From assembly GCA_041586615.1 (NCBI GenBank), contig JBFGZS010000025.1, forward strand, positions 1 through 57,546: a stretch of 57,546 nucleotides of DNA. The letters are read 5' to 3'. Below, in pieces: positions 43,604 to 52,245 of this stretch. Position 1 is the first letter of the stretch; each line of letters starts with the position of its first letter. This DNA comes from Motiliproteus sp041586615 (lineage in GTDB: Bacteria; Pseudomonadota; Gammaproteobacteria; Pseudomonadales; Balneatricaceae). Position numbers and translations under genes: made by a program. A model generated the notes under the pieces. That model was not told the origin of the DNA and did no database searches. It saw only the letters and a list, made by a program, of their open reading frames with translations.

Positions 43604-44665
43604 CTAACCGGCACGCTTCAGTAGCCAGCCCCCCACCAAAAGACAGATCAAAATCGGTAGCAACGCCGCCGCCAACGCCGGAAAACCGAGCAGCATACTC
43701 ACCGGTCCCAACAGATCCTGGCTGAACTTAAATATCAAGCCGATGATTGTGCCCACCAGGATACGCTGCCCCATGGTCACCGAGCGTAAGGAACCAAAGG
43801 CGAACGACATACCGATCAATACCAGGCCGATCATCGCCAACGGTTGCAGCAAACGGTTCCAAAGGGCCAGTTCATAGGCCTGTGCATTAATATTCTGTCG
43901 GTTCATGTAATCACTGAACTGATAAAGCCCCCGCACCGACATTCGATCCGGCTCCTGCGATAGCAAGCCCAGTAGTTTGGGCTCCAGTCCGGTTTCCCAA
44001 GGCATTTCATCCACACGACTGACACGCGTTTTATCGTCGCTAAACGCCGTCCGCTGCACCTGTTTCAATGTCCATGCACCGTCCCGGTATTGCGCACTCT
44101 GCGCATAAAGCGCCTCGGTGAGCCGATGCGATGCATCGAAATCGTACTGCGTTACCCCCTGCAATGTGCCGTTTCTATACACCGCGTTCAGATGCATATA
44201 ACGGCTACCCTCGCGATGCCAAACCCCGAAAGCACCGACGGTCTGCTTGCCACTGCGTGCCGCAGAACGGTTGGCACTGGCCTGCTGTTCAGCGATGGGC
44301 GCAACAAACTCTCCGATCAGCGCCCCAAAAACAATCATGACCAAAACCGGCTGCATGACCGATCGTAAAATTCTTAACGTCGAGATCCCTGCAGCGCGCA
44401 TCACTGTCAGCTCGGAATTGTTCGCCAGAATGCCCAGTCCCACCAGACACCCCACCAGGGCAGACATCGGAATGAACGTATAGATACGTCGGGGCACGGT
44501 CATAAGAATATATGTCAACGCTTCGAATGCGGTGTAGGCTCCGCCGACATCTTCCAGCTCACTGATAAAACTAAACAGCGTGTCCAAGCCAACAATGACC
44601 AGCATGACAAACAGAAACGACAGCAACACCGTCGTGCCGATATAGCGATCGATATGCCCCATCAC
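43604..44665 (-). CDS. lptG: LPS export ABC transporter permease LptG
   Basis: The 353-residue protein has the YjgP/YjgQ layout: two membrane helices (IGTTVLLSFLFVMLVIVGLDTLF, then the pair around AYTAFEALTYILMTVPRRIYTFIPMSALVGCLVGLG), a periplasmic jelly-roll domain, and three helices (ending ILICLLVGGWLL). The cytosolic coupling segment LTVMRAAGIS is seen. LptG with LptF and LptB pulls lipopolysaccharide from the inner membrane. Its ATG overlaps the lptF stop by 4 bases, so the two are translated together. Confidence 0.95.
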   Translation of the reverse strand: MMGHIDRYIGTTVLLSFLFVMLVIVGLDTLFSFISELEDVGGAYTAFEALTYILMTVPRRIYTFIPMSALVGCLVGLGILANNSELTVMRAAGISTLRILRSVMQPVLVMIVFGALIGEFVAPIAEQQASANRSAARSGKQTVGAFGVWHREGSRYMHLNAVYRNGTLQGVTQYDFDASHRLTEALYAQSAQYRDGAWTLKQVQRTAFSDDKTRVSRVDEMPWETGLEPKLLGLLSQEPDRMSVRGLYQFSDYMNRQNINAQAYELALWNRLLQPLAMIGLVLIGMSFAFGSLRSVTMGQRILVGTIIGLIFKFSQDLLGPVSMLLGFPALAAALLPILICLLVGGWLLKRAG

Positions 44666-45765
44666 CGCCCTCCTCTGGACCAGATGGGCAAACGCAGGCG
44701 GCCGCTATCCAGTAAATGCAAAAATACCGCCACGGCAATAAAAACGCCGTGCACCCACCAGATCCCGATCTGAGGCGGCAACTGCCCCTTTTCGACGGCA
44801 CTGCGCGCTGCCGATAATAAAATCAGGTAGGCAAGATACAAGATAATGGAGGGCAGCAGGCGGGCGTAGCGTCCTTGCCGGGGGTTGGCTCGACTCAGCG
44901 GAAAGGCCATCAGCGTGACGACGATACACAAGATGGGCAGCGACACCCGCCATTGCCACTGTGCGATAAGCCGCGGGTCGTCGGAAGCAAACAGCGCCTC
45001 GGTGGGCAGCGTTTCAACCCGGGCGACCTTTTCCCGAACCGTCGGTTCGGGCAGCCGAACACCGTACTGCTTAAACGCGACCCGGCGATAATCCGCCTGA
45101 CCCGGAACGCCTTCGTACCGATAGCCATTTTCCAGCAGCAAAAAACGGCTGCCGCTACCTTCATCCCGATACTGACTGCCGGATTCGGCAACAATCAGCC
45201 CAGGACGGGCACCCTCTCCGTCCCCCCCCCGGTCCGCGATAAACACCTCTTGCAGACGGGTTCTTTCTTCAGTTAATTCCTGGGTGTAAATCACACGCTG
45301 GCGATCTGAGGTCGACTGAAACCGTCGCGCCGAAAGCGCATCAAATTCGGTCCGCGAATCCTGCTGAATAAAAATTTGTTGTACCTGATCCGCGCCCCAC
45401 GGTGTCACGAACAAACTCAACGCAGCAACAATCAACGCCACCAGGGTGGCTGGCCCCAGCACCAGCCCTTGCAGCCGTCGCTGGCTCATGCCACAGGCGC
45501 TGAGCACAACCATCTCACTTTCAAGATACAAGCGCCCACACCCCAGAAGAACGCCGAGAAACAGCCCCAGTGGTAAAATCAACTCCAGAAAACCAGGAAT
45601 CCGATAGGCCATGAGCACCAACAACACGTCCGCAGACAACTCGCCGGCGGCCACACTGGAGAGGTATTTGATAAAGCGACCACTCACGATGATAAGCAGT
45701 AACACACCCGTGACGGCGCTCAGACTGATGAGTATTTCTTTGGATATATAGCGAAAAACTAGCAC
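44662..45765 (-). CDS. lptF: LPS export ABC transporter permease LptF
   Basis: The 367-residue protein has the same permease layout as LptG (SLSAVTGVLLLIIVSGRF near residue 17, LPLGLFLGVLLGCGRLYLESEMVVLSACGMS, a periplasmic domain, then VSLPILCIVVTLMAFPLSRANPRQGR). I take the GTG at 45765 (VLVFRYISKEI), which corresponds to the N-terminus of known LptF (about 366 residues). The frame remains open to 45912, but those 49 extra residues cover a direct repeat and resemble nothing. Divergent from pepA, the usual gammaproteobacterial layout. Confidence 0.93.
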   Translation of the reverse strand: MLVFRYISKEILISLSAVTGVLLLIIVSGRFIKYLSSVAAGELSADVLLVLMAYRIPGFLELILPLGLFLGVLLGCGRLYLESEMVVLSACGMSQRRLQGLVLGPATLVALIVAALSLFVTPWGADQVQQIFIQQDSRTEFDALSARRFQSTSDRQRVIYTQELTEERTRLQEVFIADRGGDGEGARPGLIVAESGSQYRDEGSGSRFLLLENGYRYEGVPGQADYRRVAFKQYGVRLPEPTVREKVARVETLPTEALFASDDPRLIAQWQWRVSLPILCIVVTLMAFPLSRANPRQGRYARLLPSIILYLAYLILLSAARSAVEKGQLPPQIGIWWVHGVFIAVAVFLHLLDSGRLRLPIWSRGGR

Positions 45766-46279
45766 GGACTCTCTGTTCTCCGTACCCTCCGGCACATGCA
45801 GCGACGAAAGGACTCTCTCAACAATGCGCCATTTAGCCAAACCCGCACACCGGTTTGGGCAAATGTCTCTATTAACGATGCCACGCCTTACGATAGGCAT
45901 TAACGATGCCACGCCTTACGATACCTAAGATCAAAACCTAAGATAATACGCACGCCGCTCACTCCAGCCTGCCGCAAGCGCCTCTCTTATCTTAAAAACC
46001 AGGCGCCCCTTAAAAACAGCCCTGCAAAAGGCCTTTTTTTGACGTAAACTCAGCGAAAATCATAGGGTATAGCGGCAGCATAACGTTGGGCCACGACGGC
46101 TGTGCACCGATTCATGACAGACCGATAAGGTGCCCTGTACTGCAAGCGAAGCCGCCGGCCGGCTAATCGCGGCATTATCCACTAATAGCGAATCAATGTC
46201 TTGTGGCCTTTACCCCCCACCCGCGCCGCATCGTTGTCACGGTACGGCGTAAACAAGACCCATGACTTACGGAGCACAC
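45766..46279. other. lptF/pepA divergent region
   Basis: About 510 bases without a recognised gene. It contains the 25-bp direct repeat described separately and, near 46039, TTGACG followed 18 bases later by TAGGGT. That pair could be a weak sigma-70 promoter for pepA. The self-complementary AAAAGGCCTTTT lies just before it. Confidence 0.4.
45871..45923. repeat. 25-bp direct repeat, two copies with a 28-bp period
   Basis: A 25-base sequence beginning ATTAACGATGCCACGCC occurs at 45871-45895 and again, unchanged, at 45899-45923, separated by three bases. It falls in the open but probably untranslated extension before lptF. A transcription-factor site pair or simple duplication would both fit. 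Confidence 0.9.
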
Positions 46280-47779
46280 ATGGAATTTCTGATCAGTAGC
46301 AGCGACATCATCACGCTGGAAACCGAATGCCTGGTCGTCGTTGTCGGCGATCAGTCCGACAGCAACAAAGGCAATCTGGGCAAAGCGGCTGCCGCGCTGG
46401 ATACCGCTAGCGGCGGGCAGCTAACGGCGCTGGTTGACAGCGGAGATCTCACCGGAAAAACAGCCAAGACCCTGCTGTTACACCAGGTACCCGGCATTAA
46501 GGCCAAACGTGTGCTCCTGATCGGCTCCGGTACGGCCGACGAACGCAACGACAGAACCTTTGCCAAGATAGCCACAGCCGCCATCAATGCGATCAAGGAG
46601 ATCGGCTGTCACAGTGCCGCCTTTGATCTCGACAGCGATGTTGTCAACGAGCGCGACTGCTATTGGCGCACTCGCCGCCTGGTTGAACTGGCCACGGCAG
46701 GGCTGTACAGCTTTGACCAATTAAAGAGCAAGGCAGCCGACCCCATCAAACTGGAAAAACTGGCGATCAACCTTTCTGAAGAGGATAGCGAAACCGGCGA
46801 ACTGGCTGTTTACGAAGGCGCCGCCATCGCCAACGGGGTTTCAACCGCGCGCGACCTGGGCAATCTGCCCGGCAATATCTGCACCCCCACCTATCTGGCA
46901 GAACAAGCGCAGGCGCTGACAGAAATCAGTGACAATATCCGCGTCAGCGTACTTGAAGAAGCCGAGATGGCCGAACTCGGCATGCATAGCCTGCTGTCGG
47001 TCAGTGCCGGTAGCGACCAGCCGGCCAAGCTGATCTGCATCGAGTACAACGGGGGGGAACAAGAACAGCAGCCACATGTACTGGTCGGCAAGGGCATCAC
47101 CTTCGACAGTGGCGGCATCAGCCTCAAGCCCGGCGAAGGTATGGATGAAATGAAATACGATATGTGCGGCGCTGCCAGCGTGCTGGGAACCCTGTCCGCG
47201 ATTGCTGAAATGGCGTTGGATATCAATGTGGTTGCCATCATAGCCGCGGCGGAGAACATGCCCAGTGGCAAGGCGACCAAGCCCGGCGATATTGTTACTA
47301 CCATGTCCGGTCAGACGGTGGAGATCCTCAATACCGACGCCGAGGGCCGCCTGGTGCTGTGTGATGCCTTGACCTATGCCGGCCGGTTCAACCCCGCTTC
47401 GGTGGTCGACATCGCCACCTTAACCGGCGCCTGCATTATTGCTCTGGGCCATCAAACCAGCGCGGTACTCGCCAACAACGACGAACTTGCCCGTGAACTC
47501 ATGACCGCCGGAACCTATGCCGACGACCGGGCATGGCAACTGCCTTTATGGGACGATTACCAGGAGCAGCTGGACAGTAATTTCGCCGATATGCAAAATA
47601 TTGGTGGGCGCCCTGCCGGCACCATCACAGCCGCCTGCTTCCTGTCCCGTTTCGCAAAGACCTATCGCTGGGCCCACCTCGACATCGCTGGCACGGCCTG
47701 GGTCAGTGGCAAGCAAAAAGGTGCCACCGGGCGCTGCGTGCCTCTATTGACGCAGTACCTTATCGACCGTACCGCCTGA
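46280..47779 (+). CDS. pepA: Leucyl aminopeptidase (M17, PepA)
   Basis: The 499-residue cytosolic enzyme removes N-terminal residues; in E. coli it also binds DNA for Xer recombination. Metal and catalytic residues lie in VGKGITFDSGGISLKPGEGMDEMKYDM and in NTDAEGRLVLCDAL, the M17 signature. The ATG at 46280 follows GGAG by 7 bases and matches the family start (MEFLI); the frame is open six codons earlier. It precedes holC and valS, as in E. coli. Confidence 0.97.
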   Translation: MEFLISSSDIITLETECLVVVVGDQSDSNKGNLGKAAAALDTASGGQLTALVDSGDLTGKTAKTLLLHQVPGIKAKRVLLIGSGTADERNDRTFAKIATAAINAIKEIGCHSAAFDLDSDVVNERDCYWRTRRLVELATAGLYSFDQLKSKAADPIKLEKLAINLSEEDSETGELAVYEGAAIANGVSTARDLGNLPGNICTPTYLAEQAQALTEISDNIRVSVLEEAEMAELGMHSLLSVSAGSDQPAKLICIEYNGGEQEQQPHVLVGKGITFDSGGISLKPGEGMDEMKYDMCGAASVLGTLSAIAEMALDINVVAIIAAAENMPSGKATKPGDIVTTMSGQTVEILNTDAEGRLVLCDALTYAGRFNPASVVDIATLTGACIIALGHQTSAVLANNDELARELMTAGTYADDRAWQLPLWDDYQEQLDSNFADMQNIGGRPAGTITAACFLSRFAKTYRWAHLDIAGTAWVSGKQKGATGRCVPLLTQYLIDRTA

Positions 47780-47803
47780 TCCGCCGCTGATACCCCTTAA
47801 GCC

Positions 47804-47842
47804 GACAGGCTGCCGACCGCTAAACGCGGTCAACAGCCTGTC
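47804..47842 (+). terminator. Nested hairpin between pepA and holC
   Basis: GACAGGCTG (47804-47812) pairs with CAGCCTGTC (47834-47842), and inside it GACCGC (47815-47820) pairs with GCGGTC (47826-47831) around TAAAC. No T run follows, so it may slow or stabilise the transcript rather than stop it. Confidence 0.45.
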
Positions 47843-47920
47843 TGTGAGCAGTAAACAGCCCGCAGACGGGCAAAATAACTCAGTGTAAACCCACAGGCTT
47901 CAGGAGCAACCGTCCTCGCG

Positions 47921-48355
47921 ATGAGTCACGTTGATTATTACGTCCTGCCCGACACCGGTAGCGATGCCCGACTGCATTTTCTCTATCGATTACTGGATAA
48001 GATCCATCCACTGGGTATGCGCATCTACATCCGCGTCCATGATGAAACCGAAGCCCGCCAGCTGGATCAGCGGCTTTGGGAGTACCGCGCCGATGCGTTT
48101 TTACCGCATTCATTACTGACAGAAGGGCTCGAGGCACCGGTGGAGATCGGTTATGGTGACAGCCTGCCCAGCCACCGCGCTGTCTATATCAATATGGCCG
48201 GCGACATCGCCCCGGCGGCATTCGCCTTTGAACGGCTGATCGAGATCGTGATTCAGCAAGAACAGGTTCTGGCCGATACCCGCGCCAACTATCGCCAGTA
48301 CAAGCAACAAGGCTTTACGATCCGTATGAACGATATGCGGCGTAAACCCCAGTAG
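47921..48355 (+). CDS. holC: DNA polymerase III chi subunit
   Basis: The 144-residue protein has the HolC pattern: SHVDYYVLPDTGSDARLHFLYRLLDKIHPLGMRIYIRV, LDQRLWEYRADAFLPHSLL and PVEIGYGDSLPSHRAVYINMA. Chi links the clamp loader to single-stranded-DNA-binding protein. Length agrees with the family. It lies between pepA and valS, the usual order. The ribosome-binding site is poor, with AGGAGC about 13 bases away. Confidence 0.95.
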   Translation: MSHVDYYVLPDTGSDARLHFLYRLLDKIHPLGMRIYIRVHDETEARQLDQRLWEYRADAFLPHSLLTEGLEAPVEIGYGDSLPSHRAVYINMAGDIAPAAFAFERLIEIVIQQEQVLADTRANYRQYKQQGFTIRMNDMRRKPQ

Positions 48356-48594
48356 CGCCACGTTCAAACATACTCGTTCAACACCGATATCGTCGACCTT
48401 AAACAGCGCCCAAGGTGCCTGAAGTTGCAAACCCATGCGCCGCAAGCCACTTCTCAGACCGAAACCGTATGGATTATGATCTTTCCCACGCTCTTTGGCG
48501 CCAACAGTGGTACCTCCCGAAGGGCTCATAGTATACTTTCAGGTTTCGCCGGGAGCTGCCCTCCCGCCAACGGTTTACGGGTAACGACACAGAT

Positions 48595-51447
48595 ATGGAA
48601 AAAACCTATCAACCCCATGCGATAGAGAAGTCCTGGTACCAGAACTGGGAACAGCAAGGTCATTTTGCCCCCTCCGGTGAAGGGGATCCCTACTGCATCA
48701 TGATCCCGCCGCCCAACGTCACCGGTAGCCTGCACATGGGGCACGGCTTTAATAACACCATCATGGACACGCTGATCCGTTATCAGCGCATGAAGGGACA
48801 TAACACGCTTTGGCAGCCCGGCTGTGACCATGCAGGCATCGCTACCCAGATGGTGGTCGAGCGCCAACTGGCCGCGCAGGGCATTAATCGTCTGGAGATG
48901 GGCCGCGAGAAATTCCTCGAGAAAGTCTGGGAATGGAAAGAAAGCTCCGGCGGAACCATTACCGGTCAAATCCGGCGCCTGGGTTCCTCCGTTGACTGGT
49001 CCCGCGAACGCTTCACCATGGATGAAGGTCTGTCCGAAGCCGTCAAGGAAGCCTTTGTACGCCTGCACGAAGACGGCCTGATCTATCGCGGCAAGCGTCT
49101 GGTCAACTGGGATCCGAAGCTGCATACCGCTATCTCCGATCTTGAAGTGGAGAATGTGGACGAGAAAGGCAGCCTCTGGCACCTGCGTTATCCGCTAGCC
49201 GACGGCGCGACAACCGCCGATGGCCAGAGCTATCTGATCGTCGCCACCACCCGGCCTGAAACCATGCTCGGCGACGCTGCCGTCGCGGTTCATCCCGACG
49301 ATCCGCGCTACCAAGACCTGATCGGCAAGGAGATCATCCTGCCATTGGTTAACCGCCGCATTCCGATCATTGCCGACGACTACGTCGAGCAAGAGTTTGG
49401 CACCGGCTGCGTAAAGATCACCCCCGCACACGACTTTAACGATTACGACGTCGGCAAGCGCCACCAGCTACCGCTGATCAACGTACTGGATCGCGACGCC
49501 GCCATGTTGGCCAGCGCACAAATTTTCAATATCGACGGCACCCTCAACGAGACGATGGACGCCAGCCTGGTTGCAGCGTATGCCGGACTCGATCGATTTG
49601 TAGCCCGCAAACAGATTGTCGCCGATCTGGACGCGCAACAACTGCTGGAAAAAATCGACGATCACGGACTCAAGACGCCGCGCGGCGATCGCTCCGGTGT
49701 CGTTATCGAGCCATGGCTGACCGACCAGTGGTATGTGAAAGCCTCCACCCTGGCCAAGCCTGCCATCGAAGCCGTCGAAGATGGCCGTATTCAATTCGTG
49801 CCCAAACAATACGAAAACATGTACTTCTCCTGGATGCGCGATATTCAGGATTGGTGCATCTCTCGCCAGCTGTGGTGGGGACACCGTATCCCGGCCTGGT
49901 ACGATGAATCGGGCAAGGTTTATGTGGGCCGTGACGAAGCGGAAGTGCGTACCAAGCACAACCTGGGCAGCGAAATCGCCCTGCGCCAGGACGATGATGT
50001 ACTCGATACCTGGTTCAGCTCCGGACTCTGGACATTCTCCACACTGGGCTGGCCGCAGCAGACCGACTTTCTAAAGACCTTCCACTCGACCGATGTGCTG
50101 GTAACCGGCTTCGATATCATTTTCTTCTGGGTTGCCCGGATGATCATGATGACCATGCACTTCGTCAAAAATGACGACGGCACGCCGCAGGTCCCCTTCA
50201 AGCACGTTTACGTGCACGGCCTGGTACGCGACTCGCTCGGACACAAAATGTCCAAATCCAAGGGTAACGTCCTGGATCCCCTGGATCTGATCGACGGTAT
50301 CGAACTGGAAGATCTGGTCGCCAAGCGCACCGCCAACATGATGCAGCCCAAACTGGCCGCAAAAATCGAAAAGCAGACCCGCAAAGAATTCCCCGAAGGC
50401 ATCGCCTCCTACGGTACCGATGCCCTGCGCTTCACCTTCTGCTCACTGGCCACAACAGGTCGGGATATCAAGTTCGATATGGGGCGCATGGAAGGCTACC
50501 GCAACTTCTGCAACAAGATCTGGAACGCCGCCCGTTACGTGCTCATGAACACCGAAGAGCAAGACTGCGGTCAGAAAGGCGGCGACGTAGAACTGTCGCT
50601 GGCCGATCGCTGGATCATTTCCCGACTGCAGCGCACCGAACAACAGATCGAGAAGGCCTTCGCCGAATTCCGCTTTGACCTGGCAGCCCAGGCGCTGTTT
50701 GAGTTTATCTGGAATGAATACTGCGACTGGTATCTCGAGCTGTCCAAGCCGGTACTGTGGGACGAAAATGCCAGCGAGGCACAGCTGCGCGGCACCCGTC
50801 GCACCCTGGTGCAGGTCTTGGAAACCTCACTGCGGCTGGCGCATCCAATGATGCCTTTCATTACCGAAGAGATTTGGCAGCGTGTTGCACCGCTGGCCGG
50901 TCAGGACGGCCAGAGCATCATGATGCAGGCCTATCCCGAAGCCAATGACGCGCGGATCGATGCGGTTGCTGAAGCCGATATCGAGTGGCTGAAAGGCGTG
51001 ATTCTGGGCGTGCGTAATATCCGTGGTGAAATGAATATCTCTCCCGCCAAGCATATTCCGGTATTACTACAAAACGGTGACGATCAGGACCTGCGCCGTT
51101 TGAACGAAAACCGCCCCTTCCTGCGCAAAATGACCAACCTGGCATCGATCAGCTGGTTAAACACCGACGAGGCAGCGCCCCTGTCGGCCACACAGCTGGT
51201 TGGCGATATGCGCGTCTTAGTCCCGATGGCCGGGCTCATTGACAAAGAGGCCGAACTGGCGCGTCTGACCAAAGAACTGGACAAACTCAGCAAGGAAGTG
51301 GGACGGGTTGAAGGCAAGCTGAATAACCCCAAGTTTGTCGATAAAGCCCCTGCAGAGGTCGTCGCCAAGGAACAAGCCAAATTGGACGATGCGACAGCGG
51401 CACAGGCCCAACTACAGAGTCAATTTGATAAGATCGCGGCACTGTAA
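48595..51447 (+). CDS. valS: Valyl-tRNA synthetase
   Basis: The 950-residue class I enzyme charges tRNA-Val. The HIGH-type motif is PPPNVTGSLHMGHG near residue 40-50 and KMSKSK is near residue 551. An editing domain lies between (TTRPETMLGDAAVAVHP ... TPAHDFNDYDVG). A C-terminal coiled-coil arm (KELDKLSKEVGRVEGKLNNPKFV) is intact. It follows holC, with a 240-base gap containing only a weak TATACT near 48530. It ends in a clear intrinsic terminator. Confidence 0.98.
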   Translation: MEKTYQPHAIEKSWYQNWEQQGHFAPSGEGDPYCIMIPPPNVTGSLHMGHGFNNTIMDTLIRYQRMKGHNTLWQPGCDHAGIATQMVVERQLAAQGINRLEMGREKFLEKVWEWKESSGGTITGQIRRLGSSVDWSRERFTMDEGLSEAVKEAFVRLHEDGLIYRGKRLVNWDPKLHTAISDLEVENVDEKGSLWHLRYPLADGATTADGQSYLIVATTRPETMLGDAAVAVHPDDPRYQDLIGKEIILPLVNRRIPIIADDYVEQEFGTGCVKITPAHDFNDYDVGKRHQLPLINVLDRDAAMLASAQIFNIDGTLNETMDASLVAAYAGLDRFVARKQIVADLDAQQLLEKIDDHGLKTPRGDRSGVVIEPWLTDQWYVKASTLAKPAIEAVEDGRIQFVPKQYENMYFSWMRDIQDWCISRQLWWGHRIPAWYDESGKVYVGRDEAEVRTKHNLGSEIALRQDDDVLDTWFSSGLWTFSTLGWPQQTDFLKTFHSTDVLVTGFDIIFFWVARMIMMTMHFVKNDDGTPQVPFKHVYVHGLVRDSLGHKMSKSKGNVLDPLDLIDGIELEDLVAKRTANMMQPKLAAKIEKQTRKEFPEGIASYGTDALRFTFCSLATTGRDIKFDMGRMEGYRNFCNKIWNAARYVLMNTEEQDCGQKGGDVELSLADRWIISRLQRTEQQIEKAFAEFRFDLAAQALFEFIWNEYCDWYLELSKPVLWDENASEAQLRGTRRTLVQVLETSLRLAHPMMPFITEEIWQRVAPLAGQDGQSIMMQAYPEANDARIDAVAEADIEWLKGVILGVRNIRGEMNISPAKHIPVLLQNGDDQDLRRLNENRPFLRKMTNLASISWLNTDEAAPLSATQLVGDMRVLVPMAGLIDKEAELARLTKELDKLSKEVGRVEGKLNNPKFVDKAPAEVVAKEQAKLDDATAAQAQLQSQFDKIAAL

Positions 51448-51466
51448 CGATCGCTCAACAAAATCC

Positions 51467-51492
51467 AACGCGCCTTCGGGCGCGTTTTTTTA
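51467..51492 (+). terminator. Intrinsic terminator after valS
   Basis: AACGCGCC, the tetraloop TTCG, GGCGCGTT and then six T: a perfect 8-bp stem with a T tract, 20 bases after the valS stop. Confidence 0.95.
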
Positions 51493-51639
51493 TTCTTTAT
51501 CCGCACTGACTTGCCTGCCCTAATATAAAGCAATACAGTAACAACATCTTCAGCCTCAGTGCTTGCTCCTCAGGCTGCACTATCCTTAGGCACAGAGTCG
51601 GTCAAATAGTGCAATTTCGCCCGCCAACAAGGTGACAGG

Positions 51640-52092
51640 ATGCCACCAACGCTAACGCTGTCAGTTCGGTTACAACAATTTATCTGCTCAATAATCATCA
51701 GCTTAACGGTTATAGCCGCCGCGATGGCTTCTCCACCGCCGCAAGCCATTATTAACAAGCGCGTGCCCCATGGACAACTCAGCACGCATACATTACGAAG
51801 CATTTTTTCCATGCGCCTGTCCCTTTGGCCAAATGGGCTACCGATACGCGTCATTGTGCTAGACGATTCACATCCTGTTCACCAAGAATTCAGTAAACAG
51901 GTACTCGGGATGTTTCCCTATCAGTTACGGCAAGCCTGGGACCGCGGCGTCTTTTCTGGTACCGGTACTGAGCCTATTTTAGCGAACAGCGTCGATGAGA
52001 TGATAACGAAGGTCCGCTTAATCCCGGGTGCTATCGGCTATCGCCCCTCCAATTACCCACATCCCGGGGTGCGCAATGCGACCTTTCCTTAA
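51640..52092 (+). CDS. Small PstS-like periplasmic substrate-binding protein
   Basis: The 150-residue precursor has a hydrophobic leader (FICSIIISLTVIAAAMA). A half-size phosphate-binding-protein-like domain follows: LRSIFSMRLSLWPNGLPIRVIVLDDSHPVHQEFSKQVLGM, DRGVFSGTG, then VDEMITKVRLIPGAIGYRP. The last echoes the typical PGAIGY of PstS proteins. Such short proteins often stand next to GGDEF or histidine-kinase genes and may sense a ligand for them. Here a GGDEF-EAL gene follows on the same strand. AAGGTG is 6 bases before the ATG. Ligand not known. Confidence 0.78.
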   Translation: MPPTLTLSVRLQQFICSIIISLTVIAAAMASPPPQAIINKRVPHGQLSTHTLRSIFSMRLSLWPNGLPIRVIVLDDSHPVHQEFSKQVLGMFPYQLRQAWDRGVFSGTGTEPILANSVDEMITKVRLIPGAIGYRPSNYPHPGVRNATFP

Positions 52093-52245
52093 CAGGTTAT
52101 GCCGCTTTTAACGACGGCTCTATCGCATGCGGCAACGCCCACCACTGCAGCGCCACAGACTATTTCGTTTTTAATGATCATTATTTTTCCGCAATGCAAC
52201 AACGGCTGCTAAGCTTGAAACGAGCAGAGCAAGGAACAAGAGCCA

